Source: Stenotrophomonas maltophilia D457 (GTDB lineage Bacteria > Pseudomonadota > Gammaproteobacteria > Xanthomonadales > Xanthomonadaceae). Taken from it: a DNA stretch of 64,000 nucleotides. How positions within the stretch are numbered: the first letter of the stretch is position 1; every line of letters starts with the position of its first letter. This document shows, piece after piece, positions 17,744-25,906 of this stretch. A program made the translations under genes and the position numbers. Where the stretch lies: NCBI RefSeq assembly GCF_000284595.1, contig NC_017671.1, positions 4,187,001 through 4,251,000 of the forward strand, read 5' to 3'. A model generated the notes under the pieces. That model did no database searches, was not told where the DNA came from, and worked only from the letters and a program-made list of their open reading frames with translations.

Positions 17744-18025
17744 ATGCCAGGCTCTCAGATCCCTCCCGCACCGCCCTCTTCCGGCTCGTTCTGGGCGGCA
17801 CCGCTGCTTGGCGTAACCGTCCCCGACAGCCCCATCTTCTCAGCGGCGGACACAGCCAGGCTGTTGGGCTTCCCCACAAGGGAGGCCCTCGCAAAAGCAC
17901 GCCGAACCGGACGGCTCTCTATAAAGATGTTCCAGATTCCTGGAAGGAGAGGCTGGTTCGCTCGTCGCGAAGAGGTATGCGCCTGGCTACACCAATCCCT
18001 GAACAGCGAGGAGGAAGCCCGATGA
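17744..18025 (+). CDS. Small helix-turn-helix, excisionase-like protein
   Basis: A 93-residue protein from ATG 17744. The C-terminal half FSAADTARLLGFPTREALAK with RRTGRL and GWFARREEVCAWLH resembles phage excisionase/AlpA-type winged helices. A proline-rich N-terminus precedes it. A hairpin follows the stop. It could be a leftover regulator of an earlier integrated element in this mosaic. Confidence 0.5.
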   Translation: MPGSQIPPAPPSSGSFWAAPLLGVTVPDSPIFSAADTARLLGFPTREALAKARRTGRLSIKMFQIPGRRGWFARREEVCAWLHQSLNSEEEAR

Positions 18026-18052
18026 GCTAGCGAAAGCACAGCCCCTCAATAG

Positions 18053-18084
18053 AAAAGGCCGCACATTTGCAGTGTACGGCCTTT
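18053..18084 (+). terminator. Hairpin after the HTH gene
   Basis: Stem AAAGGCCG with its complement CGGCCTTT around a 15-base loop, 28 bases after the stop of the upstream gene, ending in TTT. It probably ends that transcript. Confidence 0.55.
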
Positions 18085-18199
18085 GATACGGCAAACGGCT
18101 TCTCGAGACTCCATAGGTGCGGCCGCGCGAGAAACACCCATTTTGGCGTCGCGGCGTTTGGTCGATCACTAGATTCTCTAGCAGTCTCCTCCGTGCCCG

Positions 18200-18334
18200 G
18201 TGCAATCGATCACCATCAGCGGCTTCAAGCCAGAGATCTACGGCACGAACTGGCTGGCGAACAAAGCGACACACACCATTTCAGGATCGGCAGACTTCAT
18301 CACGCCCCCTTGGGCTGGAACGTGGCGGTTAGTT
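18200..18334 (+). pseudogene. P2-type phage late-control protein (gpD) C-terminal remnant
   Basis: About 45 residues (SITISGFKPEIYGTNWL, then ATHTISGS) match the C-terminal domain of gpD-like tail/late-control proteins, in which a GF+PE...W+ strand is followed by ATHSISG. No upstream part and no other P2-type tail gene is present. It is evidence of an older, mostly deleted prophage at this spot. Confidence 0.5.
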
Positions 18335-18383
18335 TTCGCACCTCCGACGCATGGGTGCGAAATGCCGCCGGGACGCGCACCCA

Positions 18384-19400
18384 CTATTTTCCTCGCATAA
18401 TATCGACCTGCTCTTGAATGTACTGATCAAGGCGGGCTTCTTGGTCGGACAATGCATCCCGCAGTGCCTGCGTCTGCCGAATGAAATTACAGTACTTATC
18501 TAGAGCAGCATGCTCGTCCTTTTCTTCCGAGAGCGAGCGAAGACGCCTCTTCCACCCTGGGATTGGATCTACCGTGGATGGCCCCCTGAAGTTACCTTCA
18601 AGCCACGTCGCCAATGCTGGCCCCTGAACCAGTCTCCCGGTGTAACCATTTTTCCTTGCGTACTCCACTCCCTCTACGGAGAAGGCAAGCGGCCATACCT
18701 GCGCATCAATGACAACCTGACGACGCGAGTATTCCCCCCTGCGGGGAGAGTTGGTTGAAACAAATTTGATCTGTTCGTCCGCTTCGTCGATGGTCCGGGA
18801 CATATCCCGCACTAAGTCCGCGATCATATTGCACTTCATGTTTACGGCCACAACCCGAATTCGCTTCCAAGCTGCCTCAAAGAGCTCGGCAGCGTCGAAT
18901 AGCATCCGAAGACCATCGGTGTGCCCAAGGTACTTTGCGGCCCGGTGGGATATGGTTTGTTGGGAACCGTAACTCCAGCTGGATGGCTTGTATGCCACCA
19001 GCAGATCACAGCAGGTTACCAAGTAGAAGTTGGCGAGCGAGTGCAATATTCCTTCGTGCCGCAGCCCAGCATGGTAAGAGCTATTCCGGAAGGAGTGAAG
19101 CCAGTTTATTGAACGACTCCACGGTGCAGTGATGAGTCCTGTTTGTAGCGCGAGGGTCACCTTCGCATCAAAGTCTTGACCCAAAGCTGCCTCAAGAACT
19201 CGATCATTGACTCTGCTCTCAGTGTCATCGAACCACCGGCTTCCGAAGAGCTTCTTATGCCTGGCGTACTGATGGAGAGCCAGCTCCACAACGTTGTCCA
19301 CAAGCATGATGGCGAAGCGGTCGAAGTTCCTGTCCTTCAATGCAAGCTGATCAAGAGCAAGATCCAGCTGGTCAATGTGATCACAGAGTTCGCGAATCAT
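18384..19400 (-). CDS. Unknown 338-residue protein with HEPN-like RxxxxH motif
   Basis: An all-helical-looking protein. In the first third, a segment FRNSSYHAG (R about 105, H about 110) sits inside a hydrophobic helix pair, which fits the R-(N)x4-H motif of HEPN ribonucleases. An upstream helix DNVVELALHQYARHKK resembles the HEPN dimer helix. The C-terminal part is charged and unfamiliar. Alone between remnants, it may be an RNase-type defence effector or a HEPN-fold protein without catalysis. Confidence 0.5.
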   Translation of the reverse strand: MIRELCDHIDQLDLALDQLALKDRNFDRFAIMLVDNVVELALHQYARHKKLFGSRWFDDTESRVNDRVLEAALGQDFDAKVTLALQTGLITAPWSRSINWLHSFRNSSYHAGLRHEGILHSLANFYLVTCCDLLVAYKPSSWSYGSQQTISHRAAKYLGHTDGLRMLFDAAELFEAAWKRIRVVAVNMKCNMIADLVRDMSRTIDEADEQIKFVSTNSPRRGEYSRRQVVIDAQVWPLAFSVEGVEYARKNGYTGRLVQGPALATWLEGNFRGPSTVDPIPGWKRRLRSLSEEKDEHAALDKYCNFIRQTQALRDALSDQEARLDQYIQEQVDIMRGK

Positions 19401-20070
19401 CCCCAATGTCCCCTATTGCGTCGCGCAGTCACTAACGTAGCCGACGCTTTATGATTTCGATGATGGATCCCATCTTCCGCGCACCTGCCCCCAAGGTAGG
19501 AAGGAAAGCTGCCTCCAACAGTGAGCCCCCATCCCATAGGTGTTATACCAAAGGCAACTCCCCGACTTTAGCGGTCGCCAAAATTGGATCCATGCTGCCA
19601 GTGCAAGGTTCCGTGCTAAGCCCTTCGCGCCAGGCAGATGTAGGAGGGGTGATCCGCCCCTGTTCTCACAGGACAGTTGGAGGGGCGCATCCGCAATGTA
19701 TGCAAGTCAGCCCCACTACGGCCGACCTTTCGTCAACACGATGTTGTCTACCAGATGATTCGGCTGCCAAGGGATAGGCCTGCCCCGAACTAATGGGATT
19801 GCCACCTCATGGTTGTTTCACCATCATAAGTTGGCCAAAGCGGACACCTTATGCCAGGAGGAACAACGACGCCCAAGCACCTGCTTCTTATGGTGGCCCA
19901 CCAGCAACCACATAGATCCAATAAGCCATTGATCTAGCGGGCCTAATACGTACTTCAATCTACTTTGGACTCACAAAACGACTCACTTGCCCCGTGGCTA
20001 GTCGGTGCCTGCGCTTGCCATCGCTCCAAACGTGAAGAGACTATTCAGGAAGATCCAGCGGAGAGTGAGC
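19401..20070. other. Gap, likely left border region of the tRNA-linked element
   Basis: About 670 bp without a credible gene. It holds a short sequence TGGTGGCCCACCAG (19891-19904), one base short of the sequence at the 3' end of the tRNA-Ile2 gene at 43238, and an AGCGGACACCTT motif seen inverted near 14279. Small open frames here have no signature. Confidence 0.4.
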
Positions 20071-20649
20071 ATGGCGAGAAAGAAGGAGATGACCGATTTT
20101 GAGTATCTGGAAAGCCGTGGCTGGGGATTTGAAATGCCGATCGACAAGTCACATTTCACTGCCCTACGGAAGCTGGAAGGAAGCTTCACGGGCATGGGCG
20201 GCGCAGGTGAGTCGGATCTGGTTGAGCTGTCCCCGAAGAATGTGATCTTCGTGGAAGATCACTTGAGGCAGGCCAAAGCTCATCACGCAGAAGGTAGCCT
20301 GGAGGACGCGTGGTTCCATCTGCTCCAGGCGAGCAATGCACTGGCGTATCACCGAGGCGTGCGCGAGGGCCGATTCCAGGCAAGCAAGGTCGATCGGTCG
20401 GTTCAAGCCGGGAAGAAAGGGGGCCGTGCCAAGGCGGCCAACGTCTCCAAGACCCTCGACGGCATAGCAACAGAGCTGCTTGCACTACATGCAGTGGAAC
20501 CGATGCGGAGAATTGCTGATTTCGAAATCGCAGCGCTGGAGATCGGTGAGAAGCACGGCATGGCCCGCGATCAGACCGATTGGCTTGCGAGGCTGAAAAA
20601 GCGATCCGCAATGCTAGCGCTGGTAGCTGAACTGCGTTTAGCACGATAG
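20071..20649 (+). CDS. Hypothetical island protein
   Basis: A 192-residue, charged, mostly helical protein. It has a basic N-terminus (MARKKEMTDFEYLESRGWGF), a GRFQASKVDR segment and a lysine/alanine-rich stretch (QAGKKGGRAKAANVSK). The ATG at 20071 with GGAGAG upstream is preferred to the earlier frame opening. It is convergent with the Rep-like gene, with a shared hairpin between them. Probably a DNA- or nucleoprotein-binding accessory protein; no family recognised. Confidence 0.55.
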   Translation: MARKKEMTDFEYLESRGWGFEMPIDKSHFTALRKLEGSFTGMGGAGESDLVELSPKNVIFVEDHLRQAKAHHAEGSLEDAWFHLLQASNALAYHRGVREGRFQASKVDRSVQAGKKGGRAKAANVSKTLDGIATELLALHAVEPMRRIADFEIAALEIGEKHGMARDQTDWLARLKKRSAMLALVAELRLAR

Positions 20650-20650
20650 C

Positions 20651-20675
20651 TGCTGGCCCCCTACGGGGGCCAGCA
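20651..20675. terminator. Bidirectional hairpin between convergent genes
   Basis: Perfect 11-bp stem TGCTGGCCCCC with a three-base loop, one base after the stop of the rightward gene and 9 bases before the stop of the leftward one. It probably serves both. Confidence 0.7.
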
Positions 20676-20684
20676 TCATCTTGC

Positions 20685-21698
20685 CTACTCAACGCATTGG
20701 ACACCGCCGTAGGGACCGCCGGAACCGAACGTCCGGATGCCCTTGGCGGGGCGGAAGCGGAGGTAGTAGTCCTGCTTGGTGAGGTAGAACATCGCGTCCT
20801 CGACGTTAGCCCAGGCCATATCGTCATTACGCGGGACCATCCCTATGCCACAGCGTTCGTACGCCTCCTTGTTCTTGTTGCAGCTGAAGTACATGCCGTT
20901 GCCGCCGGTGACAGTGTTCTTCCAGTAGTGCCCCAATGCGTCGGCAATAGTGATGTCCTTGGCCAGTTCCTGGCCATTGAAGAAGATGGCCATGTGGAAG
21001 TGGCCGCCCTTCTCCAAACCATACTCAAGGCGCCAGATGTAGCCAGCGAGATCCTTCGAATACGGCCCGGTACGGAGGTACGCGACAAAAGCGTCACGGT
21101 GGCGCTGCACCTCACTGATAGGCAGATCCTGAGCGCAGAAGCCGAGATTCGTCAGGGTCTTCGAGAAGTAGCCCAAGTCCAATCGAATGATCAACAACTT
21201 GGAGTAGCCCTGGCGCAACTGCTGCAGTAGCTTGCGGGTGCTGCGGCGGTTCTTGCGCTCAGCGCGACGCATGTTCGCCAACGCAGGCCCCAATGCGGCG
21301 CCCTTAGAGAACGCGCGCATTTTCGCCACGGCAGCATTGAGGGGCGCAACATCCTCCGGGAAGAGCTTCCCGCTGCACTTGAAGCGTACGGGAGCGCTGA
21401 AGCGCTTGAAGATCGTGAAGAGCGGGCTGTGGCGATGGACGGGGAAGTGACGCGATATCTTGGCCAAGTCAGCCTTCAGGCAGGTCCGGAACTCCTTAGC
21501 CAGATCATCCTGCAGGACGAGACCCGTGGCGCCCACCTTGAACAGGTCACCTTTGCTGCGCATCAGCCTTCCCATCATGTCTACGATCTTCTTCACGGCA
21601 TAGATCGCGGTCTGCTCGCCGGTGATGACGGGCCGGCCGTCTTCGTCCCAGATGTACGTTCGCCGCGTGATTGAAGCGCTGTTTGCTGCGATACCCAT
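20685..21698 (-). CDS. YagK/YfjJ-type (inovirus Gp2-like) Rep protein
   Basis: A 337-residue protein. The C-terminal domain contains GGHFHMAIFF (H233-x-H235, a HUH-type metal motif), then WKNTV and KQDYYLRF with candidate catalytic tyrosines, as in the YagK/YfjJ C-terminal family found in P4-like satellites and inovirus-type elements. A helical basic N-terminus precedes it. The ATG at 21698 has GGAAG upstream; an overlapping frame upstream could mean a longer native N-terminus. The likely role is replication initiation or nicking for the element. Confidence 0.65.
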   Translation of the reverse strand: MGIAANSASITRRTYIWDEDGRPVITGEQTAIYAVKKIVDMMGRLMRSKGDLFKVGATGLVLQDDLAKEFRTCLKADLAKISRHFPVHRHSPLFTIFKRFSAPVRFKCSGKLFPEDVAPLNAAVAKMRAFSKGAALGPALANMRRAERKNRRSTRKLLQQLRQGYSKLLIIRLDLGYFSKTLTNLGFCAQDLPISEVQRHRDAFVAYLRTGPYSKDLAGYIWRLEYGLEKGGHFHMAIFFNGQELAKDITIADALGHYWKNTVTGGNGMYFSCNKNKEAYERCGIGMVPRNDDMAWANVEDAMFYLTKQDYYLRFRPAKGIRTFGSGGPYGGVQCVE

Positions 21699-21835
21699 GC
21701 AAGTTCTTCCAATTCTGTTCGTTGATAACAACGTTCATTCCTGATGGCAGCTCGTCGCCATTTACAGGGAACGCCACTTAAAATCGGCCTCAGTAGGAAC
21801 CAAGCCGACATGCTGATTGCGAAAGTTAGAGCTCC

Positions 21836-22063
21836 TTAGCCGCCCACCTCCCGCGCCTGGATGAGGCTGCGCACGTAGTCATCCACCTCGTGCTCAATGA
21901 AGCCCACAAGGCCGCCCTGACGAACACGCTTGGGGAAGGACGGCTTGAACGAAGGCGAGTTCTCGTTGCAAAAGGCGTAGAAGGTGGAGCGGCCGAGCCC
22001 GAGGCGCTTCTGTGCCTCTTCACGGGTAATCACACGAAGCGGCTTGTTGCTAGCGAGCGGCAT
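21836..22063 (-). CDS. AlpA-family regulator
   Basis: A 75-residue protein with the AlpA signature: a helix-turn-helix ITREEAQKRLGLGRSTFYAF, a PSFPKRVRQG wing and EHEVDDYVRSLI. Such proteins activate integrase/excision genes in P4-like elements. It lies directly upstream of the Rep-like gene on the same strand. Confidence 0.75.
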   Translation of the reverse strand: MPLASNKPLRVITREEAQKRLGLGRSTFYAFCNENSPSFKPSFPKRVRQGGLVGFIEHEVDDYVRSLIQAREVGG

Positions 22064-22258
22064 TTCCTGTTCCTCATCTGGTTGCGACGAGGGGAGCTTA
22101 GGCAGCCAGAATCGAGCTGGGGAGTGCGCTAGCGATGGTGATTTTTTTACTCAAGCAATTCGCAAGTCATTGATTTAAATGGATAGAATTGCGCCCGGCT
22201 TCGATATGACGCCCAAAGGAACCAGATTCATTTGCCCGGAACCAAGTCTCGGCGGGGA

Positions 22259-22282
22259 GGGGGAGCTTCACGAAGCTCCCCC
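22259..22282. terminator. Palindromic hairpin
   Basis: An 11-bp stem GGGGGAGCTTC and its complement with a minimal loop, just 3' of the 30-residue microprotein gene on the minus strand. There is no T run on that side; a weak one follows on the plus strand. It may be a terminator or a protein-binding palindrome. Confidence 0.4.
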
Positions 22283-22289
22283 TATCGCT

Positions 22290-22382
22290 TTACCTGAGCT
22301 CGCTGGTCAAGAAGCCAGCCATGAAGACCACCGCGAAGGCGGCCAGGTACTCGAGGGGGGAATTGGATCGTTCGATGAACAC
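22290..22382 (-). CDS. 30-residue membrane microprotein
   Basis: A GTG with AGGAG 6 bases upstream opens a 30-codon frame. It has a charged head (VFIERSNSPLEY), one hydrophobic helix (LAAFAVVFMAGFLTS) and an ELR tail. It follows two DUF4224 genes on the same strand. The position and make-up suggest a real phage-type microprotein, but homology was not tested. Confidence 0.45.
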   Translation of the reverse strand: MFIERSNSPLEYLAAFAVVFMAGFLTSELR

Positions 22383-22486
22383 GATAGGCTCCTAGTCAGT
22401 AGGGAGCCGGCATTGCGCCGGCATAGAGGAGAGGCTGATGCCCCTCCCTATCGTGTTATGGGTTTGAAATTCGTTTGCTTGGCCGA

Positions 22487-22720
22487 TCAGCCAGGACGTG
22501 ATTCGGCCTTGTTCGGCCACCAGGGCACGGCTTTGACGGCCGGCGTCGGCTCGACAATGCCCACTGCGGCCCGCAGTACCACCGGCCATCCGTGCCCATC
22601 GATGTAGTGCCGGATACCGTTCTGGCGCAGGAACTGCAGCTGACGAGCTTTTTGGGGCGTCCGCGTCAGCGCCTTGATCTCATCCTTGGTGAGGCAGAGC
22701 TTTTCAGACATTTCAGACAT
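22487..22720 (-). CDS. DUF4224-type protein 1
   Basis: A 77-residue protein: LTKDEIKALTRTPQKARQL followed by QFLRQNGIRHYIDGHGWPVV, the phage DUF4224 pattern of an early helix with TRT.....Q. It resembles the next gene over its whole core. Its start overlaps that gene's stop by 8 bases, so the pair is a translationally coupled tandem duplication. DUF4224 proteins occur by excisionase or replication genes in prophages; function unknown. Confidence 0.7.
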   Translation of the reverse strand: MSEMSEKLCLTKDEIKALTRTPQKARQLQFLRQNGIRHYIDGHGWPVVLRAAVGIVEPTPAVKAVPWWPNKAESRPG

Positions 22721-22919
22721 CCTTGCTGGAATGCCAAGCAGGCCTAGGCGCGTCGAGTCGTTCTGGCGCCCCCACTGCCTTACGAAGAACTATCACCCGG
22801 TTGTATTGGTCGACCTGATGGGGAATTCGATTCTGGCAGAAAAAGGCCAATTGCCTAGCCCTGATCGGGGTCCGAGTGATCTCTTCGACTTCAGCGCGCG
22901 ACAGCACATCCCCAGTCAT
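22713..22919 (-). CDS. DUF4224-type protein 2
   Basis: A 68-residue paralogue of the downstream gene: LSRAEVEEITRTPIRARQL, FFCQNRIPHQVDQYNRVIVL. The tail differs. First gene of a short leftward operon (22919 to 22290). Confidence 0.7.
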   Translation of the reverse strand: MTGDVLSRAEVEEITRTPIRARQLAFFCQNRIPHQVDQYNRVIVLRKAVGAPERLDAPRPAWHSSKDV

Positions 22920-22991
22920 CGAATGCCCCCAAATGGCCAGTGCCGATCATGCCCCAGGGCGCTACTCTCGGCTACAGACCAAGGAGAAGCC

Positions 22992-23354
22992 ATGGACGAG
23001 TTACCAGCCGCACTGCCGCTTGAGCAGCAGATCGCCCTACTGAGGCAGCAGCTGACCACCCTCCGGATCGACCTTTCTGGCAAGGACTGGCTGACGGCGG
23101 AAGAGGCGGCGCACTACTGCGGCGTGTCAGTTAGCCAGTTCAATGCGAGGGCGCACGAACACGACCTCCATCCACGCAAATTCATGGGGAAGAAGCTCTA
23201 TGCGAAGACGGCTCTCTACCAGGCAATCTACGGCGCGAAGGCTTGGACGCGTCCATCCGCAACCTCCGCACCAACCCTAACTGCGACCTCCCCTGAGATG
23301 AAGGAGGCGCTTGCCCGGCTACGGCGCTATGACGAGCGCAAGGGGAAACGCTAG
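22992..23354 (+). CDS. Helix-turn-helix protein, excisionase-like
   Basis: A 120-residue protein with a coiled-coil-like N-terminus (LPLEQQIALLRQQLTTLRID) and a winged helix WLTAEEAAHYCGVSVSQFNA. The ATG has AAGGAG 6 bases upstream. The start of the next gene overlaps its TAG by one base. It is divergent from the DUF4224 operon, so the 70 bp between them is a likely control region. Confidence 0.65.
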   Translation: MDELPAALPLEQQIALLRQQLTTLRIDLSGKDWLTAEEAAHYCGVSVSQFNARAHEHDLHPRKFMGKKLYAKTALYQAIYGAKAWTRPSATSAPTLTATSPEMKEALARLRRYDERKGKR

Positions 23355-23665
23355 TGCCCCCTCCCGGCAAGCTGATGACCGTTGCAGAAGCGGCTGAGCA
23401 GAGCGCGTGCTCTGCCAAGACGATACGCAGAGCCATTGATGGCGGGCAACTCGCCGCAGTGAGACTCGGGCAGAGTGCCAAGTCGGATCGCATACATAGA
23501 GAAGACTTGGAGGCTTGGTGGAACCAATGCCGCCTGCGACCTGTAGCAGCTCCCAGAATATCTATACGTGATATTCCCCCGCCACCACTCGATGCGGCGG
23601 AGGCGAGACTCGAGAAGAGGCTGGGAATCAGTGCCAAGGGCAAGACGGCCCCCCGCCGACGCTGA
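23354..23665 (+). CDS. Excisionase-family DNA-binding protein
   Basis: A 103-residue MerR/Xis-type protein: LMTVAEAAEQSACSAKTIRR, then AIDGGQLAAVRLG and IHREDLEAWW, the standard excisionase layout. GTG start overlaps the previous stop (TAGTG). With its neighbour it probably controls excision or early transcription of the element. Confidence 0.75.
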   Translation: MPPPGKLMTVAEAAEQSACSAKTIRRAIDGGQLAAVRLGQSAKSDRIHREDLEAWWNQCRLRPVAAPRISIRDIPPPPLDAAEARLEKRLGISAKGKTAPRRR

Positions 23666-23726
23666 GCAAAGAGCTGCAAAACGCCAGCAAGGTCCGGCAA
23701 TCCTGAAGGCCCCGCCCGCACTACGC

Positions 23727-24173
23727 CTAGTCTTGGACCTCGGCCCGGAAGGCGATCTCAATCAGCTGCTCGGGGAATGCCAACGCCGAGACTCCGATCA
23801 GGTTGCTGGCAACCTGCGGCACAGGCTGGCCATACACGGCCGGCCGGACCTTGCCACTTGCCGCGAAGGCCGCCGGAACGTCGATGACGAACAGCGTTTC
23901 CTCGACCACATCTGCGAGCGACCCTCCCAGCTCTGCCAGCAGCACCTGGGCGTTCTCATAAGTCCGCCTCATCTGGACTTCCATGGTGTCGAAGTTGGCG
24001 GGCTTGCCGTCAGCCCCCAGCTCCGCCGGCGCAACCAGCTCCCCCTGCGGCGTGTGCGAGAGCTGGCCGGACACGAAGATCGTGTTTTTGATGCGGACGG
24101 CCTGTACGTACCCGTAGGCCGATTCCCACGGCACTCCGAAGCTGGCGGTCTTTCGATTGGTAGCGTTCATCAT
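23727..24173 (-). CDS. RidA-family (YjgF/UK114) protein
   Basis: A 148-residue protein with the chorismate-mutase-like RidA fold: early AVRIKNTIFVSGQLSHTPQG, the middle TYENAQVLLAELGGSLADVV and the C-terminal end LIEIAFRAEV. The arginine that binds the substrate carboxylate in deaminating RidA (the R in VYxRVxVxxP-type contexts) is not at the usual place: the segment reads GKVRPAVYGQPVP. It may therefore belong to a non-deaminating subgroup. It is an unusual cargo gene in a phage-like element. Confidence 0.75.
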   Translation of the reverse strand: MMNATNRKTASFGVPWESAYGYVQAVRIKNTIFVSGQLSHTPQGELVAPAELGADGKPANFDTMEVQMRRTYENAQVLLAELGGSLADVVEETLFVIDVPAAFAASGKVRPAVYGQPVPQVASNLIGVSALAFPEQLIEIAFRAEVQD

Positions 24174-24240
24174 TGCTCTCTCTGGTGAAAGGGCAAGTGT
24201 GGCAAGCAGTTTGAGTCCCCCGCCTCCCCTGAACGGGGGA

Positions 24241-24744
24241 TCAGATTCGAGCGCGGGACAGCTGCTCTCTACCTGCCTTGACCCACGCCTTCATCGGATC
24301 CCTCGCCCTGGGCTTGGTCTCCTTCGGCGGTCGGCGCGGTTCCAGCGCTTCCTTGATCCGCGCCAGTTCCAACTGCCCGGCCTCGGCTAGGCGCCGGGCC
24401 TGTTGCTGCTGCTCACGAGTCGGCGGCAGGCCGGGCAGTGGCGGGAGCAACTGAATCGGAGTGCTGTCGGTCAGCCGGGCGACGGCCTCGCGCAGCGGCA
24501 GCTCGGGATACAGCCTGGCGGCGCACCAGCGCTCGGCGTACCGCTTCGCCTGCCGGATGTTGGCCGCGCGCACTTCCTTCACCTGCCACATCTTCTGGCC
24601 TTCCATCCATAGCCGGACCCCAGGACCGTCATCAGGCGTGACGCTGGCCGTCTCGCGGCCGTTGTACCAGAGCGCCCAGCGTTCACCCGTCTGGACCCAG
24701 CCAGCGGGGATCGGGGCGGTGCGGAAGCTGTGGGAGGAATACAT
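24241..24744 (-). CDS. Hypothetical prophage protein
   Basis: A 167-residue protein. A tryptophan-rich N-terminal half (GWVQTGERWALWYNGRETAS, MWQVKEV) is followed by ERWCAARLYPELPLREAVARL, a proline-rich loop and a helical, basic tail. It looks like a soluble phage-accessory protein. The ATG at 24744 was chosen because the earlier frame lacks character. Function unknown. Confidence 0.5.
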   Translation of the reverse strand: MYSSHSFRTAPIPAGWVQTGERWALWYNGRETASVTPDDGPGVRLWMEGQKMWQVKEVRAANIRQAKRYAERWCAARLYPELPLREAVARLTDSTPIQLLPPLPGLPPTREQQQQARRLAEAGQLELARIKEALEPRRPPKETKPRARDPMKAWVKAGREQLSRARI

Positions 24745-24907
24745 GGCCGGAAGGATACGACCGGCCGTCGCAGATCCTGCGATGACGGTCGACACTTCAG
24801 CTTGCTGTGATGAAGGGTTCACTCTGAGGGGCGCACACTGCGGTCTCGCGGCTCTTCTCCGGTGCAGAATCCTTTGCTCCCGTGTCCAGCCCTTAAACGG
24901 CACGGCC

Positions 24908-25219
24908 ATGCACCCTCCCAACGCCTTCAGGATCCATTCGATCCTTCCCCTGCTTGCGCTCAATGGCGCGATCATCTGCTTGGAGCAGGTGCGATCAACC
25001 TGTAAGAACTGTGGACTGAGGTCCTCAATGGCTAAGGACGCAGGCTTTCACACGGATCCGAAGGGCACCACGCTCACGTGCCCAGCTTGCGGCGCCACAG
25101 GATTAATGGATGAAATGGAGATCTGGCACCACTGGCTTGACCAGTGCCGTCGCGAACGACTGTTGGCGCAGTTCGATCCTACGCCTGACGATCCGCTCAA
25201 TATTGAGGACCCAAAATGA
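24908..25219 (+). CDS. Small zinc-ribbon-like protein, island copy A
   Basis: A 103-residue protein with CKNC and CPAC pairs about 35 residues apart. Its N-terminal lead (FRIHSILPLLALNG, LEQV) lines up with the chromosomal copies at 11468 and 11805. The tail differs: WHHWLDQCRRERLLAQFD replaces the ARL end. The stop overlaps the next start by four bases (ATGA). Confidence 0.6.
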   Translation: MHPPNAFRIHSILPLLALNGAIICLEQVRSTCKNCGLRSSMAKDAGFHTDPKGTTLTCPACGATGLMDEMEIWHHWLDQCRRERLLAQFDPTPDDPLNIEDPK

Positions 25220-25485
25220 ACGATGCCATCTCCGACCTGCTGGAGCGTGTGCATTCCTGCGAAGTTGCGATAGAAGTCCACCGCGGCTATCTGAAAGCCA
25301 TGGAGTACGCGCTGCGGATTTCGGTGTTGACCCATCCTGCTCCCGAGCGCCTAAACGATGCGTGGCTCCAGCTACTACCCAGCATCGCTGCGAGGCACAA
25401 AGAGGATGGCGGCGAGCTCTTTGCAGCCGCCTTCGAGCAATCACTGACAGTTCTGACCGAACAGATCGGCGACGCCCGCGCCTGA
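25216..25485 (+). CDS. Hypothetical helical protein
   Basis: An 89-residue, fully helical-looking protein (LLERVHSCEVAIEVHRGYLK, then FAAAFEQSLTVLTEQI). Coupled by ATGA to the zinc-ribbon gene upstream, with which it likely works. No family recognised. Confidence 0.55.
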   Translation: MNDAISDLLERVHSCEVAIEVHRGYLKAMEYALRISVLTHPAPERLNDAWLQLLPSIAARHKEDGGELFAAAFEQSLTVLTEQIGDARA

Positions 25486-25548
25486 TCTTCACTCGGCTGG
25501 TGCCGGCGCGTCGCTTCTCACGCGCGCTCGACCGGACCCGCCCACGCT

Positions 25549-25836
25549 TCATTCCCGTTCGGTCGGGGAGCCCACGGCTTCGTGCTCGTCCTGATCTGTA
25601 TCGCTTGCAGGGATGGTGTCCGCAGCCGGACGGCCAACGATCTCTTCCTGCTGAAGCACAGCGTGCATGGCTTCAAGGGCCTGCCGGTTGGCTTGCGCGC
25701 GGTACGCGCGTTCGACTCGTCCCATTTCAAATACGGCAAGAACAATGCCTAGGATAACCACGACGGCAATGGTGCTCTTCCAAGGGAACCCGTCTTTGCG
25801 GCTGGGCTTCTTCTGCCGCTTCGGCGATTCTTCCAT
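25549..25836 (-). CDS. Single-pass membrane-anchored hypothetical protein
   Basis: A 95-residue protein with a very basic cytoplasmic start (SPKRQKKPSRKDG), one transmembrane helix (STIAVVVILGIVLAVFEMG) and an acidic C-terminus (SDTDQDEHEAVGSPTERE). It lies 70 bp downstream of the BLUF gene on the same strand and may be co-expressed. Function unknown. Confidence 0.5.
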   Translation of the reverse strand: MEESPKRQKKPSRKDGFPWKSTIAVVVILGIVLAVFEMGRVERAYRAQANRQALEAMHAVLQQEEIVGRPAADTIPASDTDQDEHEAVGSPTERE

Positions 25837-25906
25837 GATCCAGTCCGGCCATCTCGGTCAGGGGCTCCAAGGCCATGCTAGCGCCATGGAGCCCACTTGG
25901 CACCAA

